DNA of 64,000 nt from an uncultured bacterium (GTDB lineage Bacteria; Planctomycetota; GCA-002687715), in contig CADEGH010000024.1 in NCBI GenBank assembly GCA_902826835.1, positions 1 through 64,000 on the forward strand, read 5' to 3'. This document shows positions 49,034 through 57,464 of this stretch, one piece after another. Under the pieces are notes generated by a model that was not told the DNA's origin, ran no database searches, and saw only the letters and a list, made by a program, of their open reading frames with translations. The position numbers and the translations under genes are program-made. The number at the start of each line of letters is the position of its first letter. Position 1 is the stretch's first letter.

Positions 49034-49959
49034 GCTCGGGTCTCGATGACGCGGCCGGCGTCCAGTCGTTTCCGCGCCGCCGCGATCCGCGAGCGCTCCA
49101 CGCTCATCCACGTGCCGAAGACGGCGCCGACGATACCGATCGCGGCCCCGCCCATCCCGCCCAGGAGACCGAAGAGACCTGCCGCGGCGGGAAACCAGAT
49201 CGGCAGTGCGAGCACCGTCCCCATGAAGACGGGCAACAACACCCCGCCGCCCCAAAACAGACCGAGCACGCGGCGGCGGCGCTGGATGGCGTAGAGCCGA
49301 GTCAGCTCCTCCGATCCTCCGGCATCCATCGGCTCGGGCTCGATCAAGAGTCGGCGCAAACTGCGCGGGAGGACTGCGAGGGATAGCCCAAACACGCCCG
49401 CGAACACGCCGAGATTGAGGATCCACTGCGAGCGCTCGCGATCCCCCCGGCTCGGATCGCCGGGAACTCCCGATTCCATTGGAAAGGAAACCAGTCCCCG
49501 GGCCGCGATCACCGCGAGGACCGCAACGTACACGAGCACCGGAATCCACCACATTCCGCGGGTCACCGGATTCTGGCGTTCGCGATTGGCCAGCGAAGCG
49601 GTGCGAACGGGTTCCAGGCCCACTTCTCCGCTCGGCGTCGGAGCGTCCGAGGGGAGTTTCGCGGTGATCGCGGGCATCGCCAAGAAGAACCAAAGCGGGA
49701 AAAACCAGCTCCACCAAAAGCTCGCGACCCTGGTGGCCCAAGGGTGGCGCAAGCCCACGAGGAGCAGTGCGAACCAAGACACCAGAGCCAGGATCGTTGC
49801 CAGTGCCAGCCGCAGGCTGGCCGCCCGAATCGCGCGGCGTACGCGGTCTTCGGCGGCACGATTGGGGACCAGGAGCAGGAACAAGAGCGGGAAGACGATC
49901 ATCCCCGGAACGAAGATCAAAGAGACAAAGCGGCCGATGGTGCCGAACAGGTCGGTCAT
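49012..49959 (-). CDS. Polytopic membrane protein linked to a GntR regulator
   Basis: Protein of 315 residues from the ATG at 49959, with a GGAG site seven bases upstream. About six or seven hydrophobic segments are seen (IFVPGMIVFPLLFLLLVP; LALATILALVSWFALLLVGL; WIPVLVYVAVLAVIAARGLV; GVFAGVFGLSLAVLP; VLGLFWGGGVLLPVFMGTVL; AAGLFGLLGGMGGAAIGIVG). No transport or enzyme motif is recognised. It follows the YtrA-type GntR gene by 36 bp, and such regulators usually control neighbouring membrane or ABC-transport genes. Its 3' end overlaps the fucosidase gene tail on the opposite strand. Confidence 0.72.
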   Translation of the reverse strand: MTDLFGTIGRFVSLIFVPGMIVFPLLFLLLVPNRAAEDRVRRAIRAASLRLALATILALVSWFALLLVGLRHPWATRVASFWWSWFFPLWFFLAMPAITAKLPSDAPTPSGEVGLEPVRTASLANRERQNPVTRGMWWIPVLVYVAVLAVIAARGLVSFPMESGVPGDPSRGDRERSQWILNLGVFAGVFGLSLAVLPRSLRRLLIEPEPMDAGGSEELTRLYAIQRRRRVLGLFWGGGVLLPVFMGTVLALPIWFPAAAGLFGLLGGMGGAAIGIVGAVFGTWMSVERSRIAAARKRLDAGRVIETRAQGAAKT

Positions 49960-49996
49960 GGTAAGTCTCCGGCGAGTGCGTGATGGACCAGTCCGC

Positions 49997-50386
49997 TCAT
50001 GGCGTTTTCCACAAACGCTCCATTTGGCGCTCGAGCATCGACTCGATGGTTTCGCGCGAAAGCCCGGCGATTTTGGCATCGGCGAGGGCGGCGGCGATCG
50101 CGGCTTCCACGCGCCGCTTCTCCTCGACTTTGGGCCCAAAGCTTCGTTCGACGCTCGAGATCACCACCGTCCCGCGGCCGCGCACCGACGCGAGCAGACC
50201 GGCATCGGTCAATTCGCGATAAGCCCGCGCCACCGTGTTCAGGTTGATGCCGAGGTCCGCCGCGAGCTGCCGCACCGGCGGCAATTCGTCCCCCCGGGCG
50301 AGCTTCCCCGCCGCGATCAGCCCCCGCAGACCCGAGACCAACTGGTCATGCAGCGGAACCTGGCTCACGAGCGAAATGCTGAGCAT
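49997..50386 (-). CDS. YtrA-type GntR transcriptional regulator
   Basis: Protein of 129 residues. The winged helix occupies about residues 5-75 (VPLHDQLVSGLRGLIAAGKL; ELPPVRQLAADLGINLNTVA, continuing into RAYREL; GLLASVRGRGTVVIS), followed by a short helical tail (about 80-129) instead of a large effector domain. This is the YtrA subfamily layout. Such proteins repress the adjacent membrane gene and usually themselves. Here the membrane gene follows on the same strand. A possible operator lies in the promoter upstream (50393-50421). Confidence 0.9.
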   Translation of the reverse strand: MLSISLVSQVPLHDQLVSGLRGLIAAGKLARGDELPPVRQLAADLGINLNTVARAYRELTDAGLLASVRGRGTVVISSVERSFGPKVEEKRRVEAAIAAALADAKIAGLSRETIESMLERQMERLWKTP

Positions 50387-50748
50387 GCCCCCATTGTCTC
50401 TTAGTCTGATACTTTAGTCAAGACCACTCTCCTTCGCCACCTCATCGACACCGAGCACAGAAGGAGGAGTCAGGTAGGAAATTAGGCGCAGTCATCGAGG
50501 AATCCTGCCGCTTCACGGTGTTGATTGGCCGTATTTCGCCCGGATTTCGAGTCCGCCCGGGAGGGGCCAACTCCCGGTTACTTCGCAAATGACAAGTCAA
50601 TGCCTGCGCTGGTGATATCTTCCAAGTCAATCAGTTTGGCTTCGCAGCACGCGTCCCCAGGGCAGCGGATTGTCGGTGAATCCGGCTCCGGCGAGTCCCC
50701 GATCGTTTCCTGGTATGGGACGTGGAGAAAGTGAATCCCGGAGACCAC
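50387..50748. other. Intergenic region upstream of the TcmP gene
   Basis: This 362-bp region holds the GntR promoter at its left end and the leader of the TcmP gene at its right. Two copies of CAAGTCAAT (50593-50601 and 50623-50631) are exactly 30 bp apart. Short frames inside look non-coding. The region is somewhat less GC-rich than the surroundings. Confidence 0.5.
50393..50421 (-). promoter_or_regulatory. Promoter of the GntR operon with overlapping operator-like sequence
   Basis: On the minus strand TTGACT (50421-50416) and GACAAT (50398-50393) are spaced by 17 bases, a good -35/-10 pair. Within the spacer, AGT-N5-ACT (50403-50413) is a small inverted repeat of the kind GntR regulators bind. 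GACTAA also occurs twice, 13 bp apart. The start codon is just downstream, so the transcript leader is very short. Confidence 0.5.
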
Positions 50749-51573
50749 ATGTCAGCGGACCACTTCAGAGGCGACGACGTAGGACCTTGGACTGAGATCA
50801 AACTCCAGTTTCTCGAGAAATACGTTCCCACTTGGGCAAAGATATTGAACTCCCAAACGACTCGCTTCACGCGAGTCTACGTCGACGGATTCGCGGGCGC
50901 GGGAGAGCATCGGCGCAAAGGAACGGACCAGATCATCGCCGGCAGTCCAAAGATCGCGCTCGAAACCAAGCCACCCTTCGATGAATTGCACTTTGTCGAC
51001 CTGCGAGGCGACAAGCTGGATGCACTGAAGGTTCTCTGCGCGGGACGAGCAGGCGCCTTCGTCCACTCCGGAGACGCCAATGAAGTGCTCCTGGCCAAGG
51101 TATTTCCGCGGTGCCGACACGAAGACTTCCGCCGGGCCTTGTGTCTCCTTGACCCCTATGGACTCCAGGTCGACTGGAAGGTGCTCCAAGCAGCCGCCAA
51201 GACTCGTGCAACGGAAGTCGTCTACCACCTTTCTGCCCAGGCAATCAACCGGAACATCCGACGCGGCACCTCCGAGGCGATTCAAGCCAACGACCGAGCC
51301 CGTTTCACGGCCCTCTGGGGAGACGAAACTTGGCAGGAAATCTTGTTCGAGCGGTCTCCGGGGCTGTTTGAGGAAGTCGAAGAACAGCGCGGCTACGAAC
51401 ATCTCGCAAGAGCCTTTCGTGAGCGACTGCTCAGCGTGGCCGGATTCCAGTACGTCGCGGAACCGCTCCTCCTGAAGAACAGCACCAATGCCCCGCTATA
51501 CTGGCTTTTCTTCGCGGGACCGAATGCCACTGGCGCTCGCATCGTGAAGGACATCTTCGACCAGTATCGGTAG
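50749..51573 (+). CDS. Three-Cys-motif partner protein TcmP
   Basis: Protein of 274 residues from the ATG at 50749, with GGAG seven bases upstream. The TcmP hallmark WTEIKLQFLEKYVPTWAKIL opens the protein, followed by YVDGFAGAGEH and a Rossmann-like series (HFVDLRGDKLDALKVL; LLDPYGLQVDWKVLQAAA; EVVYHLSAQAIN), which suggests a methyltransferase-like fold with a DPYG in place of DPPY. The C-terminal part resembles YEHLARAFRERL and ends with LFFAGPNATGARIVKDIFDQ. TcmP genes are characteristically next to a three-Cys (Gp37/Gp68) gene, as here 28 bp downstream. Biochemical role not known. Confidence 0.87.
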   Translation: MSADHFRGDDVGPWTEIKLQFLEKYVPTWAKILNSQTTRFTRVYVDGFAGAGEHRRKGTDQIIAGSPKIALETKPPFDELHFVDLRGDKLDALKVLCAGRAGAFVHSGDANEVLLAKVFPRCRHEDFRRALCLLDPYGLQVDWKVLQAAAKTRATEVVYHLSAQAINRNIRRGTSEAIQANDRARFTALWGDETWQEILFERSPGLFEEVEEQRGYEHLARAFRERLLSVAGFQYVAEPLLLKNSTNAPLYWLFFAGPNATGARIVKDIFDQYR

Positions 51574-51601
51574 CAAGTTCCTTGCGGGGCGGACGTCTTC
51601 G

Positions 51602-52399
51602 ATGGCTAAAAAAACTTCGATCGAATGGACCGACGCGACTTGGAATCCGGTTCGAGGGTGCACCAAGGTCAGCCCGGGATGCGCCCACTGCTACGCCGAA
51701 ACTTTTGCGGAGCGGTTCCGTGGAGTACCGGGCCACCCCTACGAGTTGGGCTTCGATCTCCGCCTGGTCCCTGAGGCGCTTGTCCATCCTCTCCGGTGGG
51801 CAAGGCCCTCGATGATCTTCGTGAATTCCATGAGCGACCTCTTCCACGAGGAAGTGCCTACCGACTACATTCGCCGGGTCGCCTCCGTGATGCGGTTCGC
51901 GGATTGGCATGTGTTCCAGGTTCTCACGAAGCGGGCTGAACGGATGAGGGAGCTTCTCTCCGGCCCGCTCGGCTTCGCGGCGCAGCTGCCGAACGTATGG
52001 TGGGGCGTAAGCGTGGAGAACAGAAAGCACGGAGTCCCGCGCGTGGAGCATCTTCACGGGACCCCGGCACGGGTGAGATTTCTGTCGATCGAACCGCTCC
52101 TCGAGGACCTCGGGCCAATTGAACTGCGAGGGCTCGATTGGGTGATCGTGGGTGGCGAGAGCGGTCGCGGAGCGCGCACCATGGACGGGGCCTGGGTGCG
52201 TTCCTTGCGAGACCAGTGTCGAGCCTCAAACGTCCCGTTCTTCTTCAAGCAATGGGGCGGGGTCAGGAAGACCAAAACCGGCCGCGAACTCGACGGTCGC
52301 ACCTACGATGCGCTACCGCCCATGTCGCGGCGAGATGCGCCCTCCGGTGACCTGAGACGGAGGCTTCGAGAGCGCTTGGATTTGTCGTTCGCGGTGTGA
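51602..52399 (+). CDS. Phage Gp37/Gp68-family three-Cys-motif protein
   Basis: Protein of 265 residues. The N-terminus SIEWTDATWNPVRGCTKVSP, then GCAHCYAETF, carries the CX6CX2C triad at about residues 21, 28 and 31, resembling the cluster-binding motif of radical-SAM enzymes. Further family stretches: FVNSMSDLFHEEVP, DWHVFQVLTKRAERM, WWGVSVEN, RVRFLSIEPLLEDLG, and WVIVGGESGRGARTMDGAWV at about 180-200. It pairs with the TcmP gene upstream, 28 bp away. This family is found in phages and mobile elements, and its reaction is undetermined. Likely horizontally acquired as a two-gene unit. Confidence 0.88.
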   Translation: MAKKTSIEWTDATWNPVRGCTKVSPGCAHCYAETFAERFRGVPGHPYELGFDLRLVPEALVHPLRWARPSMIFVNSMSDLFHEEVPTDYIRRVASVMRFADWHVFQVLTKRAERMRELLSGPLGFAAQLPNVWWGVSVENRKHGVPRVEHLHGTPARVRFLSIEPLLEDLGPIELRGLDWVIVGGESGRGARTMDGAWVRSLRDQCRASNVPFFFKQWGGVRKTKTGRELDGRTYDALPPMSRRDAPSGDLRRRLRERLDLSFAV

Positions 52400-52558
52400 C
52401 AACCCGGCGGATCGGTTCGGCCGAGGGTGACGAACAGAGCAGCCGAGGGGCAAACGCCGAAATACGGAGTGCCTGACACCTCCACGCCGGATGAGGGGCA
52501 CGGTCCCGGAGTCTTAGAAGGCTCTTCGGCTGGAGCGTGGCCCGAGGGAATATCGGGG

Positions 52559-53344
52559 ATGCCGACTGAACTGGCGAAGACGCCTTCTTCCCCTCTCGAT
52601 TCGATCATCACGGTGCTGGTGGAGCCGCAGGGGCCTCGGAATGTGGGGTCGACGGCGCGGGCGCTGGCGAATTTCGGGCTGCGGAATCTAAGGCTCGTCA
52701 AGGGGGTGAGCCCGGAGCACCCTCAGGCGATCGAGATGGCGGTGCACGCCGCGGACCTGTTGGCGGCGGCCCCGGTGGAAGCGGATCTCGCCGCCGCCAT
52801 CGCGGACACCCACTTCGTGGTGGGGACGACCGCCAAACAGAGGGAGAGGCAGGCGACCTTGGACGCCCGGGAAGCGGCGCCGCGGATTCTCGAAGCGGCA
52901 CAGGGCGGCCGGGTCGCCCTCGTGTTCGGTCGGGAGGACCACGGCCTCTCCGCCGACGAACTGGCCCGCTGCCATCTCGTGATCTCGGTCCCGACGGATC
53001 CGCGATGCCGGTCGCTCAACCTCGGTCAGGCCGTGCTGGTCGTCGCCTACGAGCTCTTTTTGGCAGCCGGAACCCCCGCCGGTCGCACCGCCGCCACCTC
53101 CCCCGGCCCCACCATTCACGACGAAATGCGCCGGGTGCTGCAAAATCACCTGGTCGGCGCGCTGGGCCACCTCGGCATCCTGCACGAGGGCAACGAGATC
53201 CCCTGTGTGCGGACCATCGAGCGCATTCTCAGCCTCGGTCCCATGCAAACGCGGGACGCCCGACTCCTCTTCACCCTCGCCCGGCGCATCACTTCGATGC
53301 CCCCCTGGCACGAACTGCGGAAGGTCTTCCCGCTCGAAGAGTAG
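52559..53344 (+). CDS. trmJ: SPOUT-class RNA 2'-O-methyltransferase, TrmJ-type
   Basis: Protein of 261 residues from the ATG at 52559; a longer frame upstream (from 52427) adds a low-similarity Gly/Pro/Ser-rich leader. The TrmH/TrmJ signatures are visible: TVLVEPQGPRNVGSTARALA, then NFGLRNLRL near the N-terminus, ALVFGREDHGLSADELARC at about 115-133, and VPTDPRCRSLNLGQAVLVVA, then YELF, at about 138-160, which form the knotted SAM site. The C-terminal ~80 residues form the helical extension of TrmJ proteins. It would methylate the ribose at position 32 of tRNAs. Followed 11 bp later by a HEAT-repeat gene on the same strand. Confidence 0.82.
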   Translation: MPTELAKTPSSPLDSIITVLVEPQGPRNVGSTARALANFGLRNLRLVKGVSPEHPQAIEMAVHAADLLAAAPVEADLAAAIADTHFVVGTTAKQRERQATLDAREAAPRILEAAQGGRVALVFGREDHGLSADELARCHLVISVPTDPRCRSLNLGQAVLVVAYELFLAAGTPAGRTAATSPGPTIHDEMRRVLQNHLVGALGHLGILHEGNEIPCVRTIERILSLGPMQTRDARLLFTLARRITSMPPWHELRKVFPLEE

Positions 53345-53355
53345 GATCCCGGGAG

Positions 53356-54957
53356 ATGTCAGATCTTCCCTCGCGTCGTGTCGACCTCGACTCGCTGTTG
53401 TCCCTCCTGCGTTCCGAGGACTCCGAACTGGCCGCCGCCTCCGCGATGGTCCTCGGCGCCTGCGCCCCCTCGACCCCGCAAGTTCTCGGAGAGTTGCTGG
53501 CGCGCATCGAAAGCGCGTCGAGTTCCCTGAAGCCTTATCTCATCGAAGCTTTGGCGAAGATCGATCCTGGTGCGAGTTTTCCAACGGTGGCTCGGTTCTT
53601 GGTCAGCAGCGGGCCTTTGCGAGAGCAGGCCGTGCGCCTGCTCGCCGACCGTGGCCAAGCGGCACTGGCGGACCTCCGATCGCTGGCGGAGCGGACCGGC
53701 GATGGCGACATCGCGGCGGTGATCCGCGCGATCGCGGCGATCCCCGGGCGGGTGGCCCGGGAGATTCTCCTCGGACTCTTGCCGGGCGCGAGTTTCGAAC
53801 GTGCGAAGGCGTTGGTCCCCGCACTGGCGGCACACACCGAAGCCGCGACCCGCGCGGAACAAGAGGACGTGAGCCGAGCTCTGCTGAGGCTTCTCGACCG
53901 CACCGAGCCGAGACCCCGTCCGACCGAGACTGTTGCCCTGCTCAAACTCCTGGCGGATCTGCACGCACAAGGCGCGGAACGGGCGTTTCTGTCGCGAGCC
54001 GCGCCTGGACACGACGCGGAAGTCCGTCGCCACGCCCTGATCGGACTTCGCCGCTTGCCGTGGCCCTGGCCCGAAGACGTCGCCCGCTCCGCCCGGTCCG
54101 ACTTGCAGCGCCTCTTCCACGAGGAAGCGGATCCTGCCCTTCAGTCTGCCGTCATCCCCCTGCTCGGCCGCTTCGGCGCGGAAGGGGTGAGCCTCGAAGA
54201 ACTCGCCTCCAAGTCTCGGGACCCGAGTGCCGCCGTGGCCCGGGCCGCGCTCGAGTGCCTGGCCGATCGAGCCTCCGAAGTCGCCGCCGGAGAGCTGTTT
54301 GCCGTTCTGCGCGAGGACCGAGCGGAGATCGCGGAGGCCGCCGCCCTCCACCTCCGGGAGCTGCCCGCGATCCTCCCCCGCGTCGTGCTCGCCCACGAGG
54401 ATCCGCAGTACGCCGAGCGCCGGGAAGCCCTGCGCGGGATCGCAGAGCACCACCGAGACCGGGGCGACCGAGCGGCGCTACGGGCCCTCTACCGCCAACT
54501 CCTCGACTCCACCGACGAGCCGGAACTCCTCCATTCCCGCCTGGTCATTCTCGCCCGCATCGATCTCGCCCGCGCCAATCGGGCCGCCAATGCCCGAGCG
54601 TATTTGGCGTTGCGCGCGGCTCGCCCCGAGCGGGCCATCCTGCTCCTCGAGCCCTTGGTGCGCGAGCGATTGGCGACCCCCGTCGGGCGTTACCTGCTCG
54701 CCTTGGCACACCTGAGCTGTCTGGAGCCCGCCTCTCACCCGGGTAATCCTCACGCCGAACGCGCCATCCAACTCCTCACTCCCTTGGCCCGGTTGCGCGA
54801 GTTCCCGCTGCTTTTGCACCTGTCGCGCGATCGCCTCTTCCCGGCGGCCGCCGCGCCGATCCTGATCGGGTCACTGGCCCTCGCCTCCCCCCCCAAGTCC
54901 GACATCGCCGCCACCCTCGCGGCGCGGTTCGGCGAAGGCAGACCAGCCCAGGCTTAA
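53356..54957 (+). CDS. HEAT-repeat cytoplasmic protein
   Basis: Protein of 533 residues starting at 53356 with AGGA nine bases upstream; an earlier frame start lies inside the methyltransferase gene and is rejected. HEAT repeats run through most of the sequence (SELAAASAMVLGACAPSTPQ; GPLREQAVRLLADRGQAALA; PGHDAEVRRHALIGLRRLPW; PSAAVARAALECLADRASEV; EIAEAAALHLRELPAILPRV). No signal peptide or catalytic motif. The C-terminal third turns into TPR-like helices (ARAYLALRAARPERAILLLE). It is probably a protein-binding scaffold, co-transcribed with the methyltransferase. Its stop overlaps that of the convergent CorC gene by four bases. Confidence 0.78.
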   Translation: MSDLPSRRVDLDSLLSLLRSEDSELAAASAMVLGACAPSTPQVLGELLARIESASSSLKPYLIEALAKIDPGASFPTVARFLVSSGPLREQAVRLLADRGQAALADLRSLAERTGDGDIAAVIRAIAAIPGRVAREILLGLLPGASFERAKALVPALAAHTEAATRAEQEDVSRALLRLLDRTEPRPRPTETVALLKLLADLHAQGAERAFLSRAAPGHDAEVRRHALIGLRRLPWPWPEDVARSARSDLQRLFHEEADPALQSAVIPLLGRFGAEGVSLEELASKSRDPSAAVARAALECLADRASEVAAGELFAVLREDRAEIAEAAALHLRELPAILPRVVLAHEDPQYAERREALRGIAEHHRDRGDRAALRALYRQLLDSTDEPELLHSRLVILARIDLARANRAANARAYLALRAARPERAILLLEPLVRERLATPVGRYLLALAHLSCLEPASHPGNPHAERAIQLLTPLARLREFPLLLHLSRDRLFPAAAAPILIGSLALASPPKSDIAATLAARFGEGRPAQA

Positions 54958-56273
54958 TCGTCGTCCGCCGTCTTTGCCGCCGGCGGCGCCGCCGGGAGGA
55001 TCGAAAGCAGGACCTTGTCGATGCGGCGGTGGTCGAGGTCGACAACTTCGAGTCGGAAGCGCTCCCAAGTGAAAGTCTCGCCAACCTTCGGGAGATGGCC
55101 CAAGTTGAGCAGGACAAATCCGGCGACGGTCGCGAAGTCGGAGAGATCCTCGCCCGGGATGTGATCGACATCGAGGAGCCGCTTGAGTTCGGAAGCAGGA
55201 CTACTGCCGGCGATGAGCCAAGATCCGTCCTCACGCCGCACGACATCGGGCTCCTCGTCGTCGTCGGGTTGCCCCATCACTCCGAGGATGGCTTCGAGCA
55301 GGTCTTCGAGCTCGATCATCCCGCGCGTGCCCCCGAATTCGTCGACGACAAACGCGCAGGATTGCCGCGTCCGGCGCAGCGTCTCCAACAACTTGACGGC
55401 GGGCATCCCCTCCGGAACAAAGAGCGGCGACTCCGCGAGTTTGCCGAGATTCACCGGTTCGTTTTGCAGGAGCGACTTGACGGCATCCCGCAGATGCACC
55501 ACTCCCACCACATGGTCGAGATCGCCCTTGCACACCGGGAGATGTTCCTGGTCGGCGGCGGTCACGACCTCGCGAATGCGATCGACTTTGGCGCGCACAT
55601 CGAGCCAGATCACATCGGGGCGGGGCACCATCAACTCGCGGACTTGGCGATCTCCCAAGTGGAAGATGCGCTCGACCAATTCCTGCTCGGCCGCGTGGAA
55701 TACTCCGGTCTCGGCCCCGCGCTCGATCATGTGCCGGATCTCGGCCTCGCTCACGTCGTCGCGAACCTGGAATCGCTTGCCAAAGGGGCGCAACAAGAGA
55801 TCGGTGGTGAAGGTGAGGAGATGCACGAGCGGCGCGGCGGCAGTGGAAAGCCAGCGCATCGGGCCCGCCAGCGCTCGAGCGATACCGTCCGGGTTGCTCA
55901 GGGCGATGCGCTTCGGAATAAGTTCGCCCAGTACGAGGGAGAGGAAAGTGATCAAGGAAACCACGATCGTCAGACCAAGGGTCTGCGCGTGGGGACGCAG
56001 CCATTCGAACTGGCGCAGCCACCCGGCGCAGTCGTCGGTGAGGTTGGCTTGGCCGAAGGCGCCGCTGACGATGCCGATCACGGTGATGCCGATTTGCACC
56101 GTGGAGAGGAACCGCGTGGGCTTGTGAAGGAGGTAGAGGGCATGAGCGGCCCCCGGGTCGCCAGCCTCTGCCTTCTCCTCGAGGTGGCCACGGCGGGCCG
56201 AGACCACTGCCAATTCTGCGAGTGAGAAGAGACCGTTCAGGAGGCTCAGGCCGATGACAAAGAGGAGATCCAT
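54954..56273 (-). CDS. HlyC/CorC-family membrane protein with CBS domains
   Basis: Protein of 439 residues. The N-terminal CNNM-type domain has three or four membrane segments (LLFVIGLSLLNGLFSLAELA; RFLSTVQIGITVIGIVSGAF; LGLTIVVSLITFLSLVLGEL). A CBS pair follows at about 200-330 (LMVPRPDVIWLDVRAKVDRI; HLPVCKGDLDHVVGVVHLRD; SPLFVPEGMPAVKLLETLRR), then the CorC_HlyC transporter-associated domain (DGSWLIAGSSPASELKRLLD; VAGFVLLNLGHLPKVGETFT). Such proteins are linked to magnesium and cobalt efflux and to cell-envelope homeostasis, with ligand sensing by the CBS domains. The motif order matches the full-length family. Confidence 0.92.
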   Translation of the reverse strand: MDLLFVIGLSLLNGLFSLAELAVVSARRGHLEEKAEAGDPGAAHALYLLHKPTRFLSTVQIGITVIGIVSGAFGQANLTDDCAGWLRQFEWLRPHAQTLGLTIVVSLITFLSLVLGELIPKRIALSNPDGIARALAGPMRWLSTAAAPLVHLLTFTTDLLLRPFGKRFQVRDDVSEAEIRHMIERGAETGVFHAAEQELVERIFHLGDRQVRELMVPRPDVIWLDVRAKVDRIREVVTAADQEHLPVCKGDLDHVVGVVHLRDAVKSLLQNEPVNLGKLAESPLFVPEGMPAVKLLETLRRTRQSCAFVVDEFGGTRGMIELEDLLEAILGVMGQPDDDEEPDVVRREDGSWLIAGSSPASELKRLLDVDHIPGEDLSDFATVAGFVLLNLGHLPKVGETFTWERFRLEVVDLDHRRIDKVLLSILPAAPPAAKTADDD

Positions 56274-56371
56274 GGCTCGGGCGGGATCCTAACCGTGGGC
56301 GCGGGGCGTCCCGGTGGGTCAGCGCGCCGCGGCCTCGTGAACACCCGCGACTCGGGCGTGCGCACCGCCGA

Positions 56372-57460
56372 TCACAGTCCAAACCAGCGCCGGTGGCGAG
56401 CGAGGAGTTGGCGCTGCGTCAGCGGGTTCGGTCGAGCCTCTCGAACCCCCGGCTCCCACGTCCCACCGAGAACGATCGCGTCGTGGCGCGGAAAAATGTA
56501 GCCCCCCCGATGCGTCACGAGATACTCGAGCGGCTCGGGGAAAAGATGCACGAGCTGACCTTGAACGGGCTCGAGTCGGTCGTCGCCGAGCACCTCGCGG
56601 GCGCCCAATCCCAAACAAACGACGATCAGATTCTCCGGAAGAGCCAAGAGATCGTCGACTTTGGTGAAGGTGCGTGCCTGGAGCGAGGCACCGCGCTTCA
56701 AGACTTCGCGCATCAATCGCGGAAGGAATCGTGGCGGCTCGATCAGGAAGGTCTCGCGGACGTGACCAGCTCGATCCGGGCCAGGAAAGGGAAGGCGATC
56801 GAGATGCGTGGCCGGGGAAAGTGCATCGAGCACCGCCTTCGGTAGCTGCACTTCCGCGTCGGCCGGTTCGTACGCCGGTCGGCGGTAAACCGCCCACTCG
56901 GGGTCCGCGGCCAATCGTTCGAACCGACGATAGGCGCGGCGCATGATGTCTTGAAATCGCGCCTCCGCCGCCGCTCCCTCACCCACATCCATCCCGATCG
57001 GCAGCCACTCCGCACCGGCGAGGTCGGAGGTCGTGCCGGGTGGAAAGTCCTTAGCGTAAATGCGGACGGAAAAGCCCGCCTCAAGCAGAGTGAGGGCCGA
57101 GGTCAGCCCAATGACTCCCGAACCTACGACCGCCACCTCCGTGGGGCGAGGCTGCACCGTGAGCGCGAGTTCCGCCGCCAGTTCGGCCGAGCCGAAGGAG
57201 AGAGTGACGCCCGCGCCTCCGTGCCCGTAGTGGTGGAGCAAGTGGCGGCCACCCAGTTGCTCGAGTTCGAGGCGTAGCCCGCCCTTGCGAAACGGACGCA
57301 ACCCCGCCACCTGACGCAGCACTCGCGGGGCTACGAGATTGGGCGGGCGCAAGAGTTCGGGTTCGGAGCGTCGAGTCATCCAAGGGAGGATGGCAGCCGA
57401 CCCGAGCGCCCCCAAGAAGCCCCGACGGCCGATCCCCCACTCTCTGTGCCGAGGATCCAT
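56372..57460 (-). CDS. FAD-dependent D-amino-acid oxidase-like protein, permuted order, twin-Arg start
   Basis: Protein of 362 residues from the ATG at 57460; GAGG overlaps the upstream stop and precedes it. The N-terminus has GRRGFLGALGSAAILP, a twin-Arg-type export signal. Then come GLRPFRKGGLRLELE (~53) and HHYGHGGAGVTLSFGSA (~74-90), which in D-amino-acid oxidases is near the C-terminus, and only after that the FAD-binding VAVVGSGVIGLTSALTLLEA at about 110. The C-terminal part carries a GQLVHLFPEPLEYLVTHRGG region and GGTWEPG. The order looks circularly permuted. Substrate unknown. Last gene of an apparent operon, coupled to the frameshifted beta-helix gene. Confidence 0.78.
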   Translation of the reverse strand: MDPRHREWGIGRRGFLGALGSAAILPWMTRRSEPELLRPPNLVAPRVLRQVAGLRPFRKGGLRLELEQLGGRHLLHHYGHGGAGVTLSFGSAELAAELALTVQPRPTEVAVVGSGVIGLTSALTLLEAGFSVRIYAKDFPPGTTSDLAGAEWLPIGMDVGEGAAAEARFQDIMRRAYRRFERLAADPEWAVYRRPAYEPADAEVQLPKAVLDALSPATHLDRLPFPGPDRAGHVRETFLIEPPRFLPRLMREVLKRGASLQARTFTKVDDLLALPENLIVVCLGLGAREVLGDDRLEPVQGQLVHLFPEPLEYLVTHRGGYIFPRHDAIVLGGTWEPGVREARPNPLTQRQLLARHRRWFGL

Positions 57461-57464
57461 CACC

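Noticed and set aside
50525..50734. 69-codon plus-strand frame between GntR and TcmP
   Set aside because: No ribosome site, no family match, and its end overlaps the TcmP leader.
52470..52484. AGTGCCTGACACCT-type element as a repeat bordering the TcmP cassette
   Set aside because: Only one copy was found in the window, so a repeat or boundary role cannot be supported.
52427..52558. Upstream extension of the TrmJ-type gene
   Set aside because: The leader is low-complexity and the family similarity begins after the ATG at 52559.
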